Positions 42,987-53,660 of a stretch of 64,000 nucleotides of DNA are shown here, in pieces; the stretch's first letter is position 1, and every line of letters starts with the position of its first letter. The notes under the pieces are model-generated. The model was not told the DNA's origin. It saw nothing but the letters and a program-made list of their open reading frames with translations, and searched no databases. Made by a program: the position numbers and the translations under genes. The stretch is from Paralithodes platypus (taxonomy: Eukaryota; Arthropoda; Malacostraca; Decapoda; Lithodidae), in NCBI GenBank assembly GCA_032716605.1, contig CM064545.1, positions 6,226,463 to 6,290,462 of the forward strand. The letters run 5' to 3'.

Positions 42987-43142
42987 CTGTAAAGCAAAAA
43001 AACAAGAATAGTTGTAAAATGGTTATCAGTACATATCAAAGCAACCCGTTGACATCAGCTCAATTCTAATATTTATCAGCTAAATAAGTTGTTAACACAG
43101 ATCCATTTGTGACTGGTAAATATTTATAAGAAAATTACTTAC
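42987..43142 (-). other. Candidate 5' UTR intron of the P transposase
   Basis: On the minus strand a donor-like GTAAGT (43142-43137) and an acceptor-like TTTTTTTGCTTTACAG (ending 42987) bound 156 nt just before the preferred ATG. Transcription would start between 43142 and the TIR at 43453. Confidence 0.4.
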
Positions 43143-43461
43143 AATAAGCTGAGAGATAACGAACAACAGAACAAAAATGTATTGCCTCTAACTGTCTCGT
43201 GGGTGACTGGCGTCTGGCATCGTCCTGGGCTGTTCGTTTTCTGGCGAGACATTATGTCGCCAATATGGCGGGGATATGGACGATTGCGTGTGAAATTACA
43301 TGCATTTATATGTAAAGTTGTGTTTGTGTACATATTTTTGTGTTTAAGAAAGTCGGAGAGACCACTGCTTTCATGATACTGCTTTTAAGCTATGGACCCA
43401 AGTTTCAAACTCCGAGAGTGCTCGTTTCCAGTCCTTATGTAAAGGGGTCTATGAGTCTGGC

Positions 43462-44540
43462 ACAAATCTTTAATTTCTGAACTACCCTCCTTCGGTTTCT
43501 ATCCCTCCATCTGTGCCTTTATCTCTTAATTTCCTCTCCGGCCATTCCATAGCTGCGGTTGTGGATGGCCATCGCTCACTTCCTCACCCTATAAACTCCG
43601 GTGTTCCTCAGGGCTCTGTCCTATCTCCTATTATCTTTCTAATTTTTATAAATGACTTTCTCAACTGTACCTCAACTCCAATCCATTCATACACAGACGA
43701 CTCAACCTTACACTACTCCATTAGTATTTCAGAACGCCCAAGCCAACAATTCCTCAATGACAAACGGAATGAAGCCATAGAACACTTAAATTCTGATTTA
43801 ACTACTATCTCCAATTGGGGCAGAGAAAACCTTGTTACCTTTAATGCTTCCAAAACCCAATTTCTCCATCTATCTACCCGTCAGGAACTCCCTGCGTACT
43901 ATCCCTTATTCTTCAACAATACAAAAATCAATCCTTCATCTTCTCTCAATATTCTTGGTGTCTCTTTTGCTTCTGCTCACAGTTGGAAGGACCATATTAC
44001 CAGTCTTGCTAATGCAGCCTCCCAGAAGCTGGGTGTGGTCAACCACCTTAAGGGGTTCTTTACCCCTGCACAGCTTCTTGCTCTGTACAGCGGCATAGTG
44101 CGTCCTTGTATTGAGTATTGTTCACATCTGTGGGGAGGTTCCTCTCACACTGCTCTCCTAGACAAAATTGAAAGGAAGGCCTTTCGTATCATTAACTCCC
44201 GTCCACTCACCAACACTCTGCAATCTCTCTCTTCGCCGCAATGTTGCATCTCTCTCGCTATTCTATCGCTACTATAATAATCTGTGCTCCTCAGAGCTTT
44301 CCCAGTGTATACCACCGCCTTTACATAGGGCACGTGGTACCCGTCTTACAACACAATCCCATCCCTACTCTGTGCAACTCTCCAACCCAAGAGTGAAACG
44401 TTACTCTCAGTCTTTCTTCTATTCAACAACTGAGCTCTGGAACTCTCTCCCAGAATCAGTCGTTCCCTCTTCCTATGACATAAATTGCTTCAAACTCTGT
44501 GTGTCCAGGTATTTTGGCTCGAATGTCCCTTGATATTGGC
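43462..44540 (+). pseudogene. J1 RT remainder downstream of the P element
   Basis: Resumes at SLISELPSFGFYPS-equivalent sequence, then FLSGHSIAAVVDGH, INSGVPQGSVLSPIIFLIFI, SYTDDSTLHY (YADD has become YTDD), NLVTFNASKTQF, LNILGVSFASAHSWKDHI, GFFTPAQLLALYSGIVRP, CIEYCSHLWGG and YSTTELWNSLPE, ending FGSNVP. A frameshift near 44230 (LQSLSSPQCC) breaks the C-terminal part. Confidence 0.85.
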
Positions 44541-44609
44541 CCTGTCACTCTTTCAACTTTGGGGGAGGCACTCGCTATAGGCAGTTCTGCCTTTTGCCTC
44601 CCTCACTCA

Positions 44610-44652
44610 CATAGAAAAAAAAAATATATATATATATATACCGATATAATTA

Positions 44653-44729
<77 letters not shown>

Positions 44730-44742
44730 TACTAAGGAGTAC
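44610..44742. repeat. A-run plus (AT)n tract joining J1 and CR1
   Basis: About 10 A then about 110 bp of AT repeats. It marks the J1 3' end on its left and the 3' end of the minus-strand CR1 on its right. Confidence 0.9.
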
Positions 44743-44959
44743 AAAGGAGTACAAAGGAAATCAAGCAACAACAAATCTAGTGACCCTTCTAGGCTGCTTG
44801 TCCTCCAAAACACTGAGGATCAAGTGTCCAAACAGTGGTTTAGAGTGGGTAAGGGAACATTGGAAAGGGAATTACTGCCCTGGAACTAATGTCCGTGGCA
44901 GGATTAGGAAGTTAGTATGGGACAGATGGGTTAGTAACTGAGGGGGGGATAAAATGAAG

Positions 44960-46660
44960 TTATTCATTTACAAACGTAGTCAGTCGCGGGTTTGATGCGA
45001 GATATTTGTCTAGGCGGAGTTTAAATGAATCAACGGTGGTGCAGTCTATAACGTCTCGGGGAAGCCCATTCCACAAGTTGACAACTCGATTGAAGAAGAA
45101 ATTCTTAGATTCGTGTGAGTTAAAAGATATACCAATAATTTTGCAACCGTTTCCCCACGTGTAATTAGATTGGTCGATAGTGAAGTACTTACTACAGTTC
45201 ATATTGTCGATGCCTTTGATGATTTTGAACACTTGAATTAAGTCACCTCTTAATCTGCGCTGGGTTATAGGAAATAGATTTAATTCTCTAAGACACTCTT
45301 CGTATGGTTTGTTCTTTAGGCTAGGTATAATTTTGGTAACTCTACGTTGAACTCGTTCTAGCTTGTTTATATCTTTTTGGTAATAAGGGCACCAGGATTG
45401 AACGCAGTATTCCAGAAGAGGGCGGACTAAGGAATTGTAAAGGGTTAGGATAACTTCTTTGGATTTATGCTCAAATGACCTGCCTATAAAGCCAATTATT
45501 TTGTTTGCCTTCTTAACAACTTCTGAACATTGTTGACTCGGTTTTAGGTTACTCGATATTGTTACTCCCAGATCGGTTTCTCTGTTTATATTCTTAAGCT
45601 GAGTGCCATTCATCGAATAGTTTCCTTTCTCATTTAGGTATCCGATATGTAGTACTTTACATTTATCTGCATTGAAACTCATTTGCCAAATTTGGGCCCA
45701 ACATGACAATTTATCTAGATTGTGTTGCATATCGTCAACTTGTTCTTTTGTGAGTACGCTATTTGCAATTTTTGTATCGTCAGAAAATTTTGAGATTGTA
45801 CAGGTGAGACCCTCATCTATGTCGTTGATGTAAATTAGAAAGATAATTGGTCCCAGTACAGATCCCTGGAGTACCCCGCTACTTACATTGGTCCATTTAG
45901 ATGCCTTACCGTTTATGACTACTCTTTGCTTTCTGTCACTGAGCCAATTTTCTATCCATTTCAACACACCGTCTTGTATTCCATGCACTTTTAGTTTTAG
46001 CAGTAAACGTTTGTGGGGAACTTTGTCAAAGGCCTTTTGAAAATCAAGGTATATAATATCTACAGCTTTACTCTCATCGTAGAGGTTGAGGATATCATGG
46101 AAGAAGTCTAAGAGGTTTGTTAAACAGGAACGTTTTTTACGAAAGCTGTGTTGAGTATCTTTAAGTATGTTATTTTCCTCTAAGTGATTTACAAGTCTGT
46201 CTCTTATGACCGTTTCTAGCATTTTACATACAACTGAGGTTAAGCTAATTGGACGATAGTTACTGGGTAGGGATTTGCTGCCTTTTTTTAATATCGGTGT
46301 TACGTTGGCTAGCTTCCATTGATCAGGCATAGTTCCAGACTGCAAAGATTTATTGAATAGTAATGTCAGTGGTTTGGAGAGCTCATCCTTAGCTTCCTTT
46401 AGAACTCTAGGCGAGATTGTATCAGGTCCAGGCGTTTTATTTACCTTGAGTTTATCTAAACAATTCAATACTTCTCTCTCTGTAACGGTGATGTTGCTTA
46501 GAACATCTGAATTATCAATCTGAATCGGCGATGGTGTAGGGATATCACTGAGGTCTTCTGTTGTAAAAACTGATGCAAAGAAGGTATTGAGGGCATTACT
46601 CATTTGTACTTCGTCTTTGGTGTATTCTCCATTTTCATCGACTAACGGTCCAACAGTTGA
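44960..46660 (-). pseudogene. CR1-A reverse transcriptase
   Basis: A 547-codon frame from 46603, readable upstream to about 46660 (VVTSTVGPLVDENG). Blocks: VNKTPGPDTISPRVLKE, KLANVTPILKKGS, NYRPISLTSVVCKMLE, SFRKKRSCLTNLLD, IIYLDFQKAFDKVPH (Asp), SSGVLQGSVLGPIIFLIYI, SKFSDDTKIAN (D-D), MSFNADKCKVLHIG, LVRPLLEYCVQSWCPY and VNLWNGLPRDVI. The aspartates are kept, but three usually constant positions have changed: F-A-D-D is F-S-D-D, G-V-P-Q-G is G-V-L-Q-G and Q-x-G-F-R is H-S-F-R. A run of A near 46668 shifts the frame relative to the endonuclease. Confidence 0.9.
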
Positions 46661-46665
46661 AGTAA

Positions 46666-47820
46666 CTACTTTTTCTTTCTGATATAACTATAGAATTCTT
46701 TCAGGTTTGTTTTACTTTGATTCGCAATATGTAACTCTATGGTCTTTTTACTTTGCTTAATTAACTTTTTGGCTTTGCGTCGTAGCTCTACAAATTTCAC
46801 CCGTTCTTCGTCATTTTGTGAGGATTTTAATCTATCATTAGCAAATTTTTTAGCAAGCAGGCAGTTTGATATATCTTTATTCCACCATTTGGGCTTATTA
46901 TTATGGCCTGGACGCCGTATTTTCGATGGTATGCAGTCTTGCACTGCTTTTAGGTAAGTGGTTTCGAATAACTTCCAAGATGTATTTATGTCGTCATTGT
47001 TAATTAAATAGTTCCAGTCAGTTTCTTTAAACATAGCTCTAAGTTTATGGAAGTTTGCTTTCTTGAAATTAGGGACTTTTTCGATGCTACTATTTGGTTC
47101 GTTACTAGTAAACTTTAAAGTGAAAGTTATCGTACGATGGTCGGTGTTACTGAATTCATCACAAACATTCAAATTCTCTATTAATTCTTCTTTTGTTGCA
47201 TGTACAATGTCAAGAACATTATTACCACGGGTCAGCGTTCGAAAAAATTGATAAAGCGAACTCTCTTGCAAGTTCGTATACAAGTCATATCCAGAGTGTG
47301 AAGTAAGAGTATCGCCCCACTTGGTCACAGGTAAATTAAAGTCGCCAAAAATTACGCTATCTTGTGAGTTACTTACCGCTGCAATTTGTTCGTAAATTTC
47401 TCGGTCAGTTTGCACTGATTGAGCTGGAGGTCTGTATATTAACGCAAGTATTATTTTTGTAGCTTTATTATTCTTTATTAGCACAAAAGATGTGGCGACG
47501 TTCACAATTTGAGGTTTTGATAAGAGGGTAGGGTTAAGAGTTTCTTTGATATAAAGTCAAACGCCAGCTCCATTTCTATTTATTCGGCTCTTCTCAAACA
47601 TTACATAACCGGGAAGTGAATACTCTGCTAAATTGTGCCAAGATTCTGTTATGCCAATCACATCATAATTTTCTGTAAACACTAGCGCCTCTAAATCTGA
47701 AAATTTATTGCGTATGCTACGAGCGTTTGCATAGAAAACCTTTAAATTTGTTATTTTAGATCTCACGGAAGGCTCTTTAATAATATTTTTGGTTCTTGTC
47801 GGATCTACGTTTATGTTCAT
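46666..47820 (-). pseudogene. CR1-A AP endonuclease
   Basis: Two frames. The first (47820-47557) carries FYANARSIRNKFSDLEAL (Asn), YDVIGITESW (Glu) and INRNGAGV. The second (47505-46666) carries ALIYRPPAQS, SVIFGDFNLPVTKW (Asp/Asn), NVLDIVHATKEELI and FSNTDHRTITF (normally S-D-H; the Asp and His are kept). A stop or shift near 47540 separates them. The linker to the RT ends LKEFYSYIRKKK. The full set of AP-endonuclease catalytic residues is visible. Confidence 0.87.
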
Positions 47821-47903
47821 AGCTGTCCTCGGTCCTCGCTGTCTTCGGTCCTTATCGCTGGTGGTCCTCGGTTGCCTCTGTTTTTTGCTTGGCGTTGGAT
47901 AAT

Positions 47904-48130
47904 TTATGTCACTGCTGCTTCTTCTCGGATGGCGTTTTTTGATCCATGGCTGCGGACTGCTTCGTGTAGGAGACGACCCATGCGTGCTGAACCCACAGGG
48001 TTTAGATGAGTGCCATCCTTGCAGAACAGAGTAGGCTGGTTGTAGAAGTTGTCCCAGAGATTGGTGAATTCAACTTCTTCCTTCAGACACAAATATTTTA
48101 GTCGGCTATTTGTGTTGAAGGCCTTGTCGT
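47904..48130 (-). pseudogene. CR1-A ORF1 esterase-like C-terminus
   Basis: Reads LKYLCLKEEVEFTNLWDNFY then FCKDGTHLNPVGSARMGRLL. DGTHL is the D-x-x-H block of SGNH/GDSL esterases, which form part of ORF1 in many CR1/L2 elements. The catalytic Ser block is lost by truncation near 48135. Confidence 0.75.
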
Positions 48131-48164
48131 AGAATAGAGAGAGAGAGAGAGAGAGATTATGTTA

Positions 48165-48985
48165 TATATTTTGTTCTATGTGGCTGAGGGAGACAAAAGG
48201 CAAAACTGCCTGTGACGAGTGCCTCCCCCAGAGTTGTAGGAGTGACAGGGCCAAAATTAAGGAATATTTCATCCAAAATGCATGGACTTACGGAGTTTGA
48301 AGCAAATTAAGGGGAAGATAGATTCAGGGAGGAGTTCCAGAGCTCAGCTGTTAAATAGAAGGCAGATTGGGGATATCATTTCACTCTTGGATTGGAGAGT
48401 TGCACAAAGTAGGGGTGGGATTGCGTTGCAATACGGGTGCTACATACTCTACGTAGATTAGGTGGTATACACCGAGAGAGCTCTAAGGAACACTGATTAC
48501 TGTAATAGTGGTAGAATAGCGAAAGAGATGCAACATTGCGGTGAAGAAATTGCAAAGAGTCGGTAAGTGGACATAAAAGTTAATGAGACGTAGAAGTGCT
48601 GTGAATAATACTCATTACATGGACGGACTGTGCCCCTGTACAGAGCAAGAAGCTGTGCAGGGGTAAACAAAAAACCCAGAGGCGGTTGAGCACACCCAGC
48701 TTCTGGGAAGCTGTTTTAGCAAGGGTGGTAATATGGTTTTTCCAAGTGAGATCAGAAGAAAAGGAGACATCGAGAATACTGAGAGAAGATGAAGGGTTGA
48801 TTTGTGTATTTTTGAAGTATAAGAGATAGATCTGTGGGAGTTCTTGGCGGGTAGATAAATTGAACAATTGGGTTTTGGAGGCATTGAAAGCAACAAGATA
48901 TTATCTGCCTCAAATGGAAATGGTTGATAGGTCAGAAGATAAGTGTTCTATGGCATCATTACATTATTTTTTTTTGAGCGATTGC
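48165..48985 (-). mobile_element. J1 fragment (3' part), decayed
   Basis: Matches the last about 800 bp of J1 on the minus strand: LSILDVSFSSDLTWKNHI, ASQKLGVLNRLW, then the C-terminal part and 3' UTR (GGAGACAAAAGGC near 48189). Several frameshifts. It lies between the truncated CR1-A and microsatellite DNA. Confidence 0.8.
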
Positions 48986-49028
48986 TTACTGGGGGTTCTG
49001 AACACTAGTTGAATAGTGTAAGAGATAT

Positions 49029-49222
49029 ATATATATATATACTGTATATATATATATATTGCCACAGAGAGAGAGAGAGAGGGGGGAAGGAAGTTCGTGA
49101 GAGGGAAGCTCAAAACCAAAACAGAAGATAAAATGCCAGCCTGGGGGGGGGGTGGATATGAGAGAGAGTAGGAAGGAAGGGAGAGGAAATGTGCTGATAG
49201 AGGAGAGTTGGGGCATGAAGAC

Positions 49223-49260
<38 letters not shown>
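49029..49260. repeat. Cluster of simple repeats
   Basis: (AT)n at 49029-49059, GA-rich at 49065-49081, G run at 49142-49151 and (GA)n at 49229-49260. Confidence 0.85.
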
Positions 49261-49265
<5 letters not shown>

Positions 49266-49589
49266 ATTACAAGGAGTTACAAGGAATAGTTATAGTTAGT
49301 ATCTCAGAGACCTTGCGGTCCATTCCGACGAGATAATCGAAGTGGAAGGAGAGAGACTGTTTAGTGCACTACACTCTTTACAGAGTGTGCAAAATACTAT
49401 CTACTATTTTTTTGAACTGCTCTACTGAAGAACTGTTTACAACTTCGGAGAGAAGTTTGTTCCAGGTAGAACAGATCTTATATGTGAAAAAGTTTCCAAA
49501 AATACTAGTGCTGAACATTTTCAGTTCTAATTTTCAGCCATGGTTGCGTGTTGTATTCATATTGAGGATAAACATTTTGCTATAATCCA

Positions 49590-50830
49590 CATTTTCAAAC
49601 CCATTAGTATTCTAAATGCTTCAATGAGCTGACCTTGTAGTCTGCGTGTCACCAACGGAAAGATATCAAGAGCTCTCAACCGGTCCTCATAGCTCATTCT
49701 TCTAAGAGATGGAATAAGCTTTGTAGCTCTTTCTTGTACTCTTTCTAGTAAATCTATATCTTTCTTGAGTGCTGGAGACCATAATTGAACAGCATACTCC
49801 AGAAGAGGCCGTATCAGAGCGTTGTAAAGTGTGAGGACTATTTCCCTATTTATATACTTAAATTGCCTCTTAATAATAATAGCCCAATAATTTCTGAGCT
49901 GTCTTCTCTACTTTAATGCACTGCTTGGAAAACTTTAGGTCACTGCTAATCAGAACACCCAAATCCATTTCCAAGTCAGTTACTTCCAGGGGCATTCTCA
50001 ATAGTGAATAGACTGACTTGGGGTTTGCTTGGCCGATATGCATCACTTTGCACATTTCCAAGTTTAGAGGCATGTGCCATGTCTCCGACCATCCACCCAG
50101 TCCACCCAGTCCTGAGCTGTTCAACCCCTTTGGGGTCTTTCACATTCATTCCAAGTTTTATGTCATCTGCAAACTTGGAGATCACACTCAACAGACCAAT
50201 ATCTATGTCATTGACATATATGATAAACAGAAGTGGGCCAAGGACAGATCCTTGTGGAACTCCAGAAGTGACTGCAGTCCACACAGAAGACACACATTGA
50301 TTACCACTCATTTTTGTCTACCTGTTAGCCAACTTTCTATCCAATTTGTGAACTCTAGCGCACTCATTTTTTTACATTAGTCTGCAATGAGGCACTTTGT
50401 CAGAAGGTTTTTGAAAATCTAAGTATAGGATGTCTATGGCTTACTTTCGTCATACTTACTCAGCATTTCATGGGAAATTTCCAGCAAATTGGTAAGACAT
50501 GATCGGTGTCGCCTGAATCTATGTTGGGAATCTGTAATTAAATTGTGGATTTCTAGGTAGTCAACTATCTTGTCTACTAGTATCCCTTCTAAGATTTTTA
50601 CTATGATAGCAGTCAAGCTAATTGGCCGATAATTCTTGGGACACTCATGATCCCCTTTCTTAAACATTGGGGTCACATTGGCCAGTTTCAAGTGTTCAGG
50701 GACCTCTCCATTTTCTAGTGATTTTTTGAAGATGTCTGCCAAGAAAGGTGCGATTTCATCTCGCACTTCTCATACAACTCGGGGAACAAATCCATCTGGG
50801 CCGGATGACTCGAACCTATTTAACTTATCT
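49590..50830 (-). pseudogene. CR1-B reverse transcriptase, broken into pieces
   Basis: Pieces in order: FKKSLENGEVPEHLKLANVT, NYRPISLTAIIVKILE and RRHRSCLTNLLE (50766-50434); TSGVPQGSVLGPLLFIIYV and SKFADDIKLGM (50311-49976, catalytic D-D intact); VYSLLRMPLEVTDLEMDLGV (50124-49870); then REIVLTLYNA-like and ERVQERATKLIPSLRR sequence to 49640. The block with the first catalytic Asp (about 50400-50440) is damaged by indels. Confidence 0.8.
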
Positions 50831-51057
50831 ATTCTTTTTGCTACCTCTTCTGGGGTACATCTAATTCTGCTAAAACCTTCACCCTCATGCACTAGTCTTG
50901 GACTTGGCATGTCACTGGTATTTTCCCTTGTGAATACTGAGGCAAAAAAGTCGTTTAGGGATTATTTATATCAGTTTGAAGTTGGCGTGTTGGATCCTTT
51001 AGAGGTCCAATGCTACTTTTGCATGGCTTCCTGCTGTTCACCTAGCTGAAGAACTAT

Positions 51058-52090
51058 TTAGGACTCTTTGCAGAGGGCTGCAACCCTTAGTTCTTCATTC
51101 TGCTTTGCTTCCTTTATAAGAGATTTCACTCTTCTACACATATTATTGAAGGAATCTAAATCTCTTTGGTCTTGACTTCTTTTAGTCTTTCTGTATGCAA
51201 CCTTTCCCTTTATAATTGCTGAAGCTATGTCAGTTGTGAACCATTTTGGTTGGGTTGAGCCTGATTTAGTAAGCTTAGTAGGAACGAATGCAGCTTGTTG
51301 ATCCATAAACTGCTGTTTGAATGAGCACCAAATCGCATTAACATTCTCACCCTCAAGTCTGATCTGGGATAAGCTTCCCCGAAGGCCTTCAAAATTTGCA
51401 CGACGAAAATCTAGTTTTGCACTCTGAGGATTGATGGATCTGCTGCTAAATGTGCGAAGAGAGAACCTAACTAGACTGTGGTCACTACATCCAAGTGATT
51501 CCCCAACAGATAAGCTGGTCACACTTTCATCATCAGTGGTGAACACAAGATCTAGTATATTGTTCCATCTAGTTGGCTCGTTCACCCACTCAGTCAAAAA
51601 GTTATCGTTAGCAAAGTTCCCAAGACGCCTACCTTCAGCATCGACAGTTCTTGCTTCCCAGTTTACTAGGCAATTGAAGTCACCTAAAATCACGCTGGTT
51701 TTACCCTCGATATCAGCACTCAGTCTTCTGTACAGAGGTTCATCCTTTTCAACATTTTGATTTGGAGGCCTGTACACCAGAACACTCCTATAGCTAGAGT
51801 TACCTAGATTGAGGTCTACTCCAAGCAATTCATGTTCTGACCTGATCTTGCAGTCAATTGGGTTTAGAAAATTCTGATGTACAAAAGAATTCCACCCCCG
51901 TCCTGCATGGTTCGGTCTTTGTGGAACATTTTATATCCAGGTATTTCAAATTCCCCAACATAAAACTCTGGTATCACTGTGAATCCAGGATTCAGTGATA
52001 GCCACTACATCGAAGCATTCTGTAGGCAAGAATGCCCGAAGTTCGGAGAATATATTCCTAATTGACCTGGCATTAAATATTACTACCTTA
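51058..52090 (-). pseudogene. CR1-B AP endonuclease
   Basis: Upstream islands IFNARSIRNIFSELRAFL (Asn) and VVAITES (Glu) are at about 52070-51990 among stops. A 256-codon frame (51828-51058) then carries SVLVYRPPNQNVEKD, SVILGDFNCLVNW, NILDLVFTTDDESV and LGCSDHSLVRF (S-D-H intact), plus the linker to the RT. Confidence 0.82.
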
Positions 52091-52548
52091 AGGGGATTCA
52101 GGTTTTTCTTAGAACCCCCTAGCTTACCCCGTTTCCAGAAGTGAATAGGGTCTCTGGGAGTAGTGCATTTTCTTGCACACTATTTCTCTGTACACTGTCA
52201 GAGGTGTTGCAATTCCCTATGATTGGTTAATCCTCACCTGAGGTAGAAGAACCACTATCTAGTGGTTCAGAAATTGGCAACTGAAGTGTCGAGTCTAGAG
52301 GGAGTTGCAAGACATCTCTCAATCTATTGGGGAACTCTGCCATTTGTTGAGAGGTATTCTTTCTCTCAGAGGGACGAACGTCTTCTTTTGTGGGACCTCA
52401 TATTTAAGTTTGAGATCAACTGCTGTGAGGGTTTTCTCTTTTCCTACTGGGGGATGCTTTCTACATTTTTGCTTGCCCTAAGCAAGCTGTAAAGATGGTG
52501 ATTTAGGAAATCACCAAGTTTGATTTTACCGCTAGTGTTTAAGTGCAC

Positions 52549-53651
52549 TCAGTCACGGAGGTAGAGGTTGCGCTTCCCGTAGAACTCATCAAATGGGTAC
52601 ACAAATCTCACCCCTTTCTTGGTACACAGGTCGGCTAACCTACTATTAAACCCTATTACTTTGCTGGTAGCACAATCCCCTTCATACATCCTGGGCAAAA
52701 TACCAAGTAGCATGCCTCTATCTGTCTTGAGTCGGAGCTCATCAGCCAGAGTGATGACGTCTTCTATTATTGACTCTGTGACACCGACTTCATTTCTTTT
52801 GAGAAGCAGGTCATTACCGCTGACCTGGGCTATTATTGCCGTTCCCTTAGTCTTGGACCAGACTTTTTCCGCTTCCTTTGTGATCTGGGAAGCCTTTGCA
52901 CCTGCGAGGCTCTTCACCTTTTTCACATCTGGGCGAAATTGAGAATCCCCAATAATTTTTGTTTTCGTCTCTTTGTCACTGGCAAGACCAAACCTGCTTG
53001 AAATGTTAAGTTTGGTCCCTTTGTTGTTTGAATGAAGCATAGTAGGCTTAACATTTCGCTGCCCACTCTGCACTTGATGATACTTTTTTTCCTCTGTTAT
53101 TTGAGGACTTAGGGAAGTCATACTGACTTTTGGAATGGTCTAGAAAACTGAATCTATTTGACGTGTTAACCTCATAATATTATTCCTGTCTGATCTTTTT
53201 TGTATTTGTGTGTGTGGCCTCCCTCTAAGCATAGCGAGGGTCACTAGCACTAGCTGTAGCAGAAATCGCAGCCTCGTCTGCAGTTGCTGCTTCAATTGTT
53301 GCCTCCTTGACTGGCACTACATTCATATTTTGCTTATTTGCACCTGCATAACTTGTCTGGTGTTTGAAGAAATGGCTGCCACTTTCTCAATAACTTCAGT
53401 TCTAAGGCTATCTATTACCTTTTTCAACTCTTCTATTTCTTTTCTTCCTTCAGAAACTTTGTTCTATAGATTTTTTTTGTTTTTTGTTTTTGTTTGCTTT
53501 ACTTGTTCCTTAATTCCAGCTACCTCCTTCATAAGTTTGCTTTCTATATCACAAAAGAGACAGAGACTATCATGGTGGATGCTGGCATATGCATCTTCTT
53601 TGAAGTCAATACATCACTTTAGTTTCTTGCACTTAGTACTAGTAGCTGACA
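52549..53651 (-). pseudogene. CR1-B ORF1: zinc-finger-like, coiled coil and esterase
   Basis: The N-terminus reads MSATSTKCKKLK and HHDSLCLFCD (possible zinc ligands). A charged helical part (SEGRKEIEELKKVIDSLR) follows, likely a coiled coil, then several stops. The esterase is a 190-codon frame (53121-52549) with IIGDSQFR (G-D-S block), QVSGNDLLL (G-x-N-D block) and LGILPRMY. The D-x-x-H block would come just after the stop. Esterases in CR1 ORF1 are thought to help membrane or RNA-particle association. Confidence 0.75.
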
Positions 53652-53660
53652 TGGTTTTAA

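Larger units (their letters stand above)
40025..43453 (-). mobile_element. P-type DNA transposon (THAP transposase), full length
   Basis: A 3429-bp element with about 26-bp terminal inverted repeats (CATAGACTCCTCTACATAAA at the left; CATAGACCCCTTTACATAAG at the right, inverted). It is flanked by a perfect 8-bp TSD AGTCTGGC (40017-40024 and 43454-43461) inside a J1 RT gene. An 8-bp TSD is the P-element rule. One transposase gene is read on the minus strand (42981 to 40424). A 13-bp subterminal inverted repeat AACTTGGGTCCAT sits at 40074-40086 and 43392-43404. Only one stop and one frameshift disable it. Confidence 0.93.
39125..44625 (+). mobile_element. J1 copy on the plus strand, split by two later insertions
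   Basis: J1 RT sequence runs 39125-39419, resumes at 39903-40024 and resumes again at 43462-44540, ending in a 3' UTR and an A-run followed by (AT)n from about 44610. The gaps hold a TTAA-flanked MITE and a P element, each with its own TSD. Removing either insertion and one TSD restores continuous RT sequence. The 5' part and endonuclease are missing. Confidence 0.88.
44743..48135 (-). mobile_element. CR1-like non-LTR retrotransposon A
   Basis: Minus strand, from 5' to 3': end of ORF1 (48092-47904), endonuclease in two frames (47820-47557 and 47505-46666), RT (46660-44960), a roughly 200-nt 3' UTR and a terminal decamer repeat (CTTTGTACTC CTTTGTACTC CTTAGTACTC at 44763-44735). Short terminal repeats are a CR1 trait. 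The same 3' UTR appears on the plus strand at 60112-60290. The copy is 5'-truncated inside ORF1 near a (GA)n tract at 48136. Confidence 0.87.
49261..53660 (-). mobile_element. CR1-like non-LTR retrotransposon B, long but decayed
   Basis: Minus-strand order: ORF1 (53651-52549), a spacer, endonuclease (52090-51058), RT (about 50830-49590), C-terminus (49590-49380) and a 3' end with repeated TTGTAACTCC-like words next to (GA)n at 49229. Both ORFs are represented, so it was inserted nearly full-length. Its proteins differ clearly from CR1-A (a separate subfamily) and it has many more stops. Confidence 0.82.

Noticed and set aside
44499..44813. Tyr-Ile repeat frames (YIYIYI)
   Set aside because: Translation of an (AT)n tract; the same applies near 22380, 25520, 27340 and 62540.
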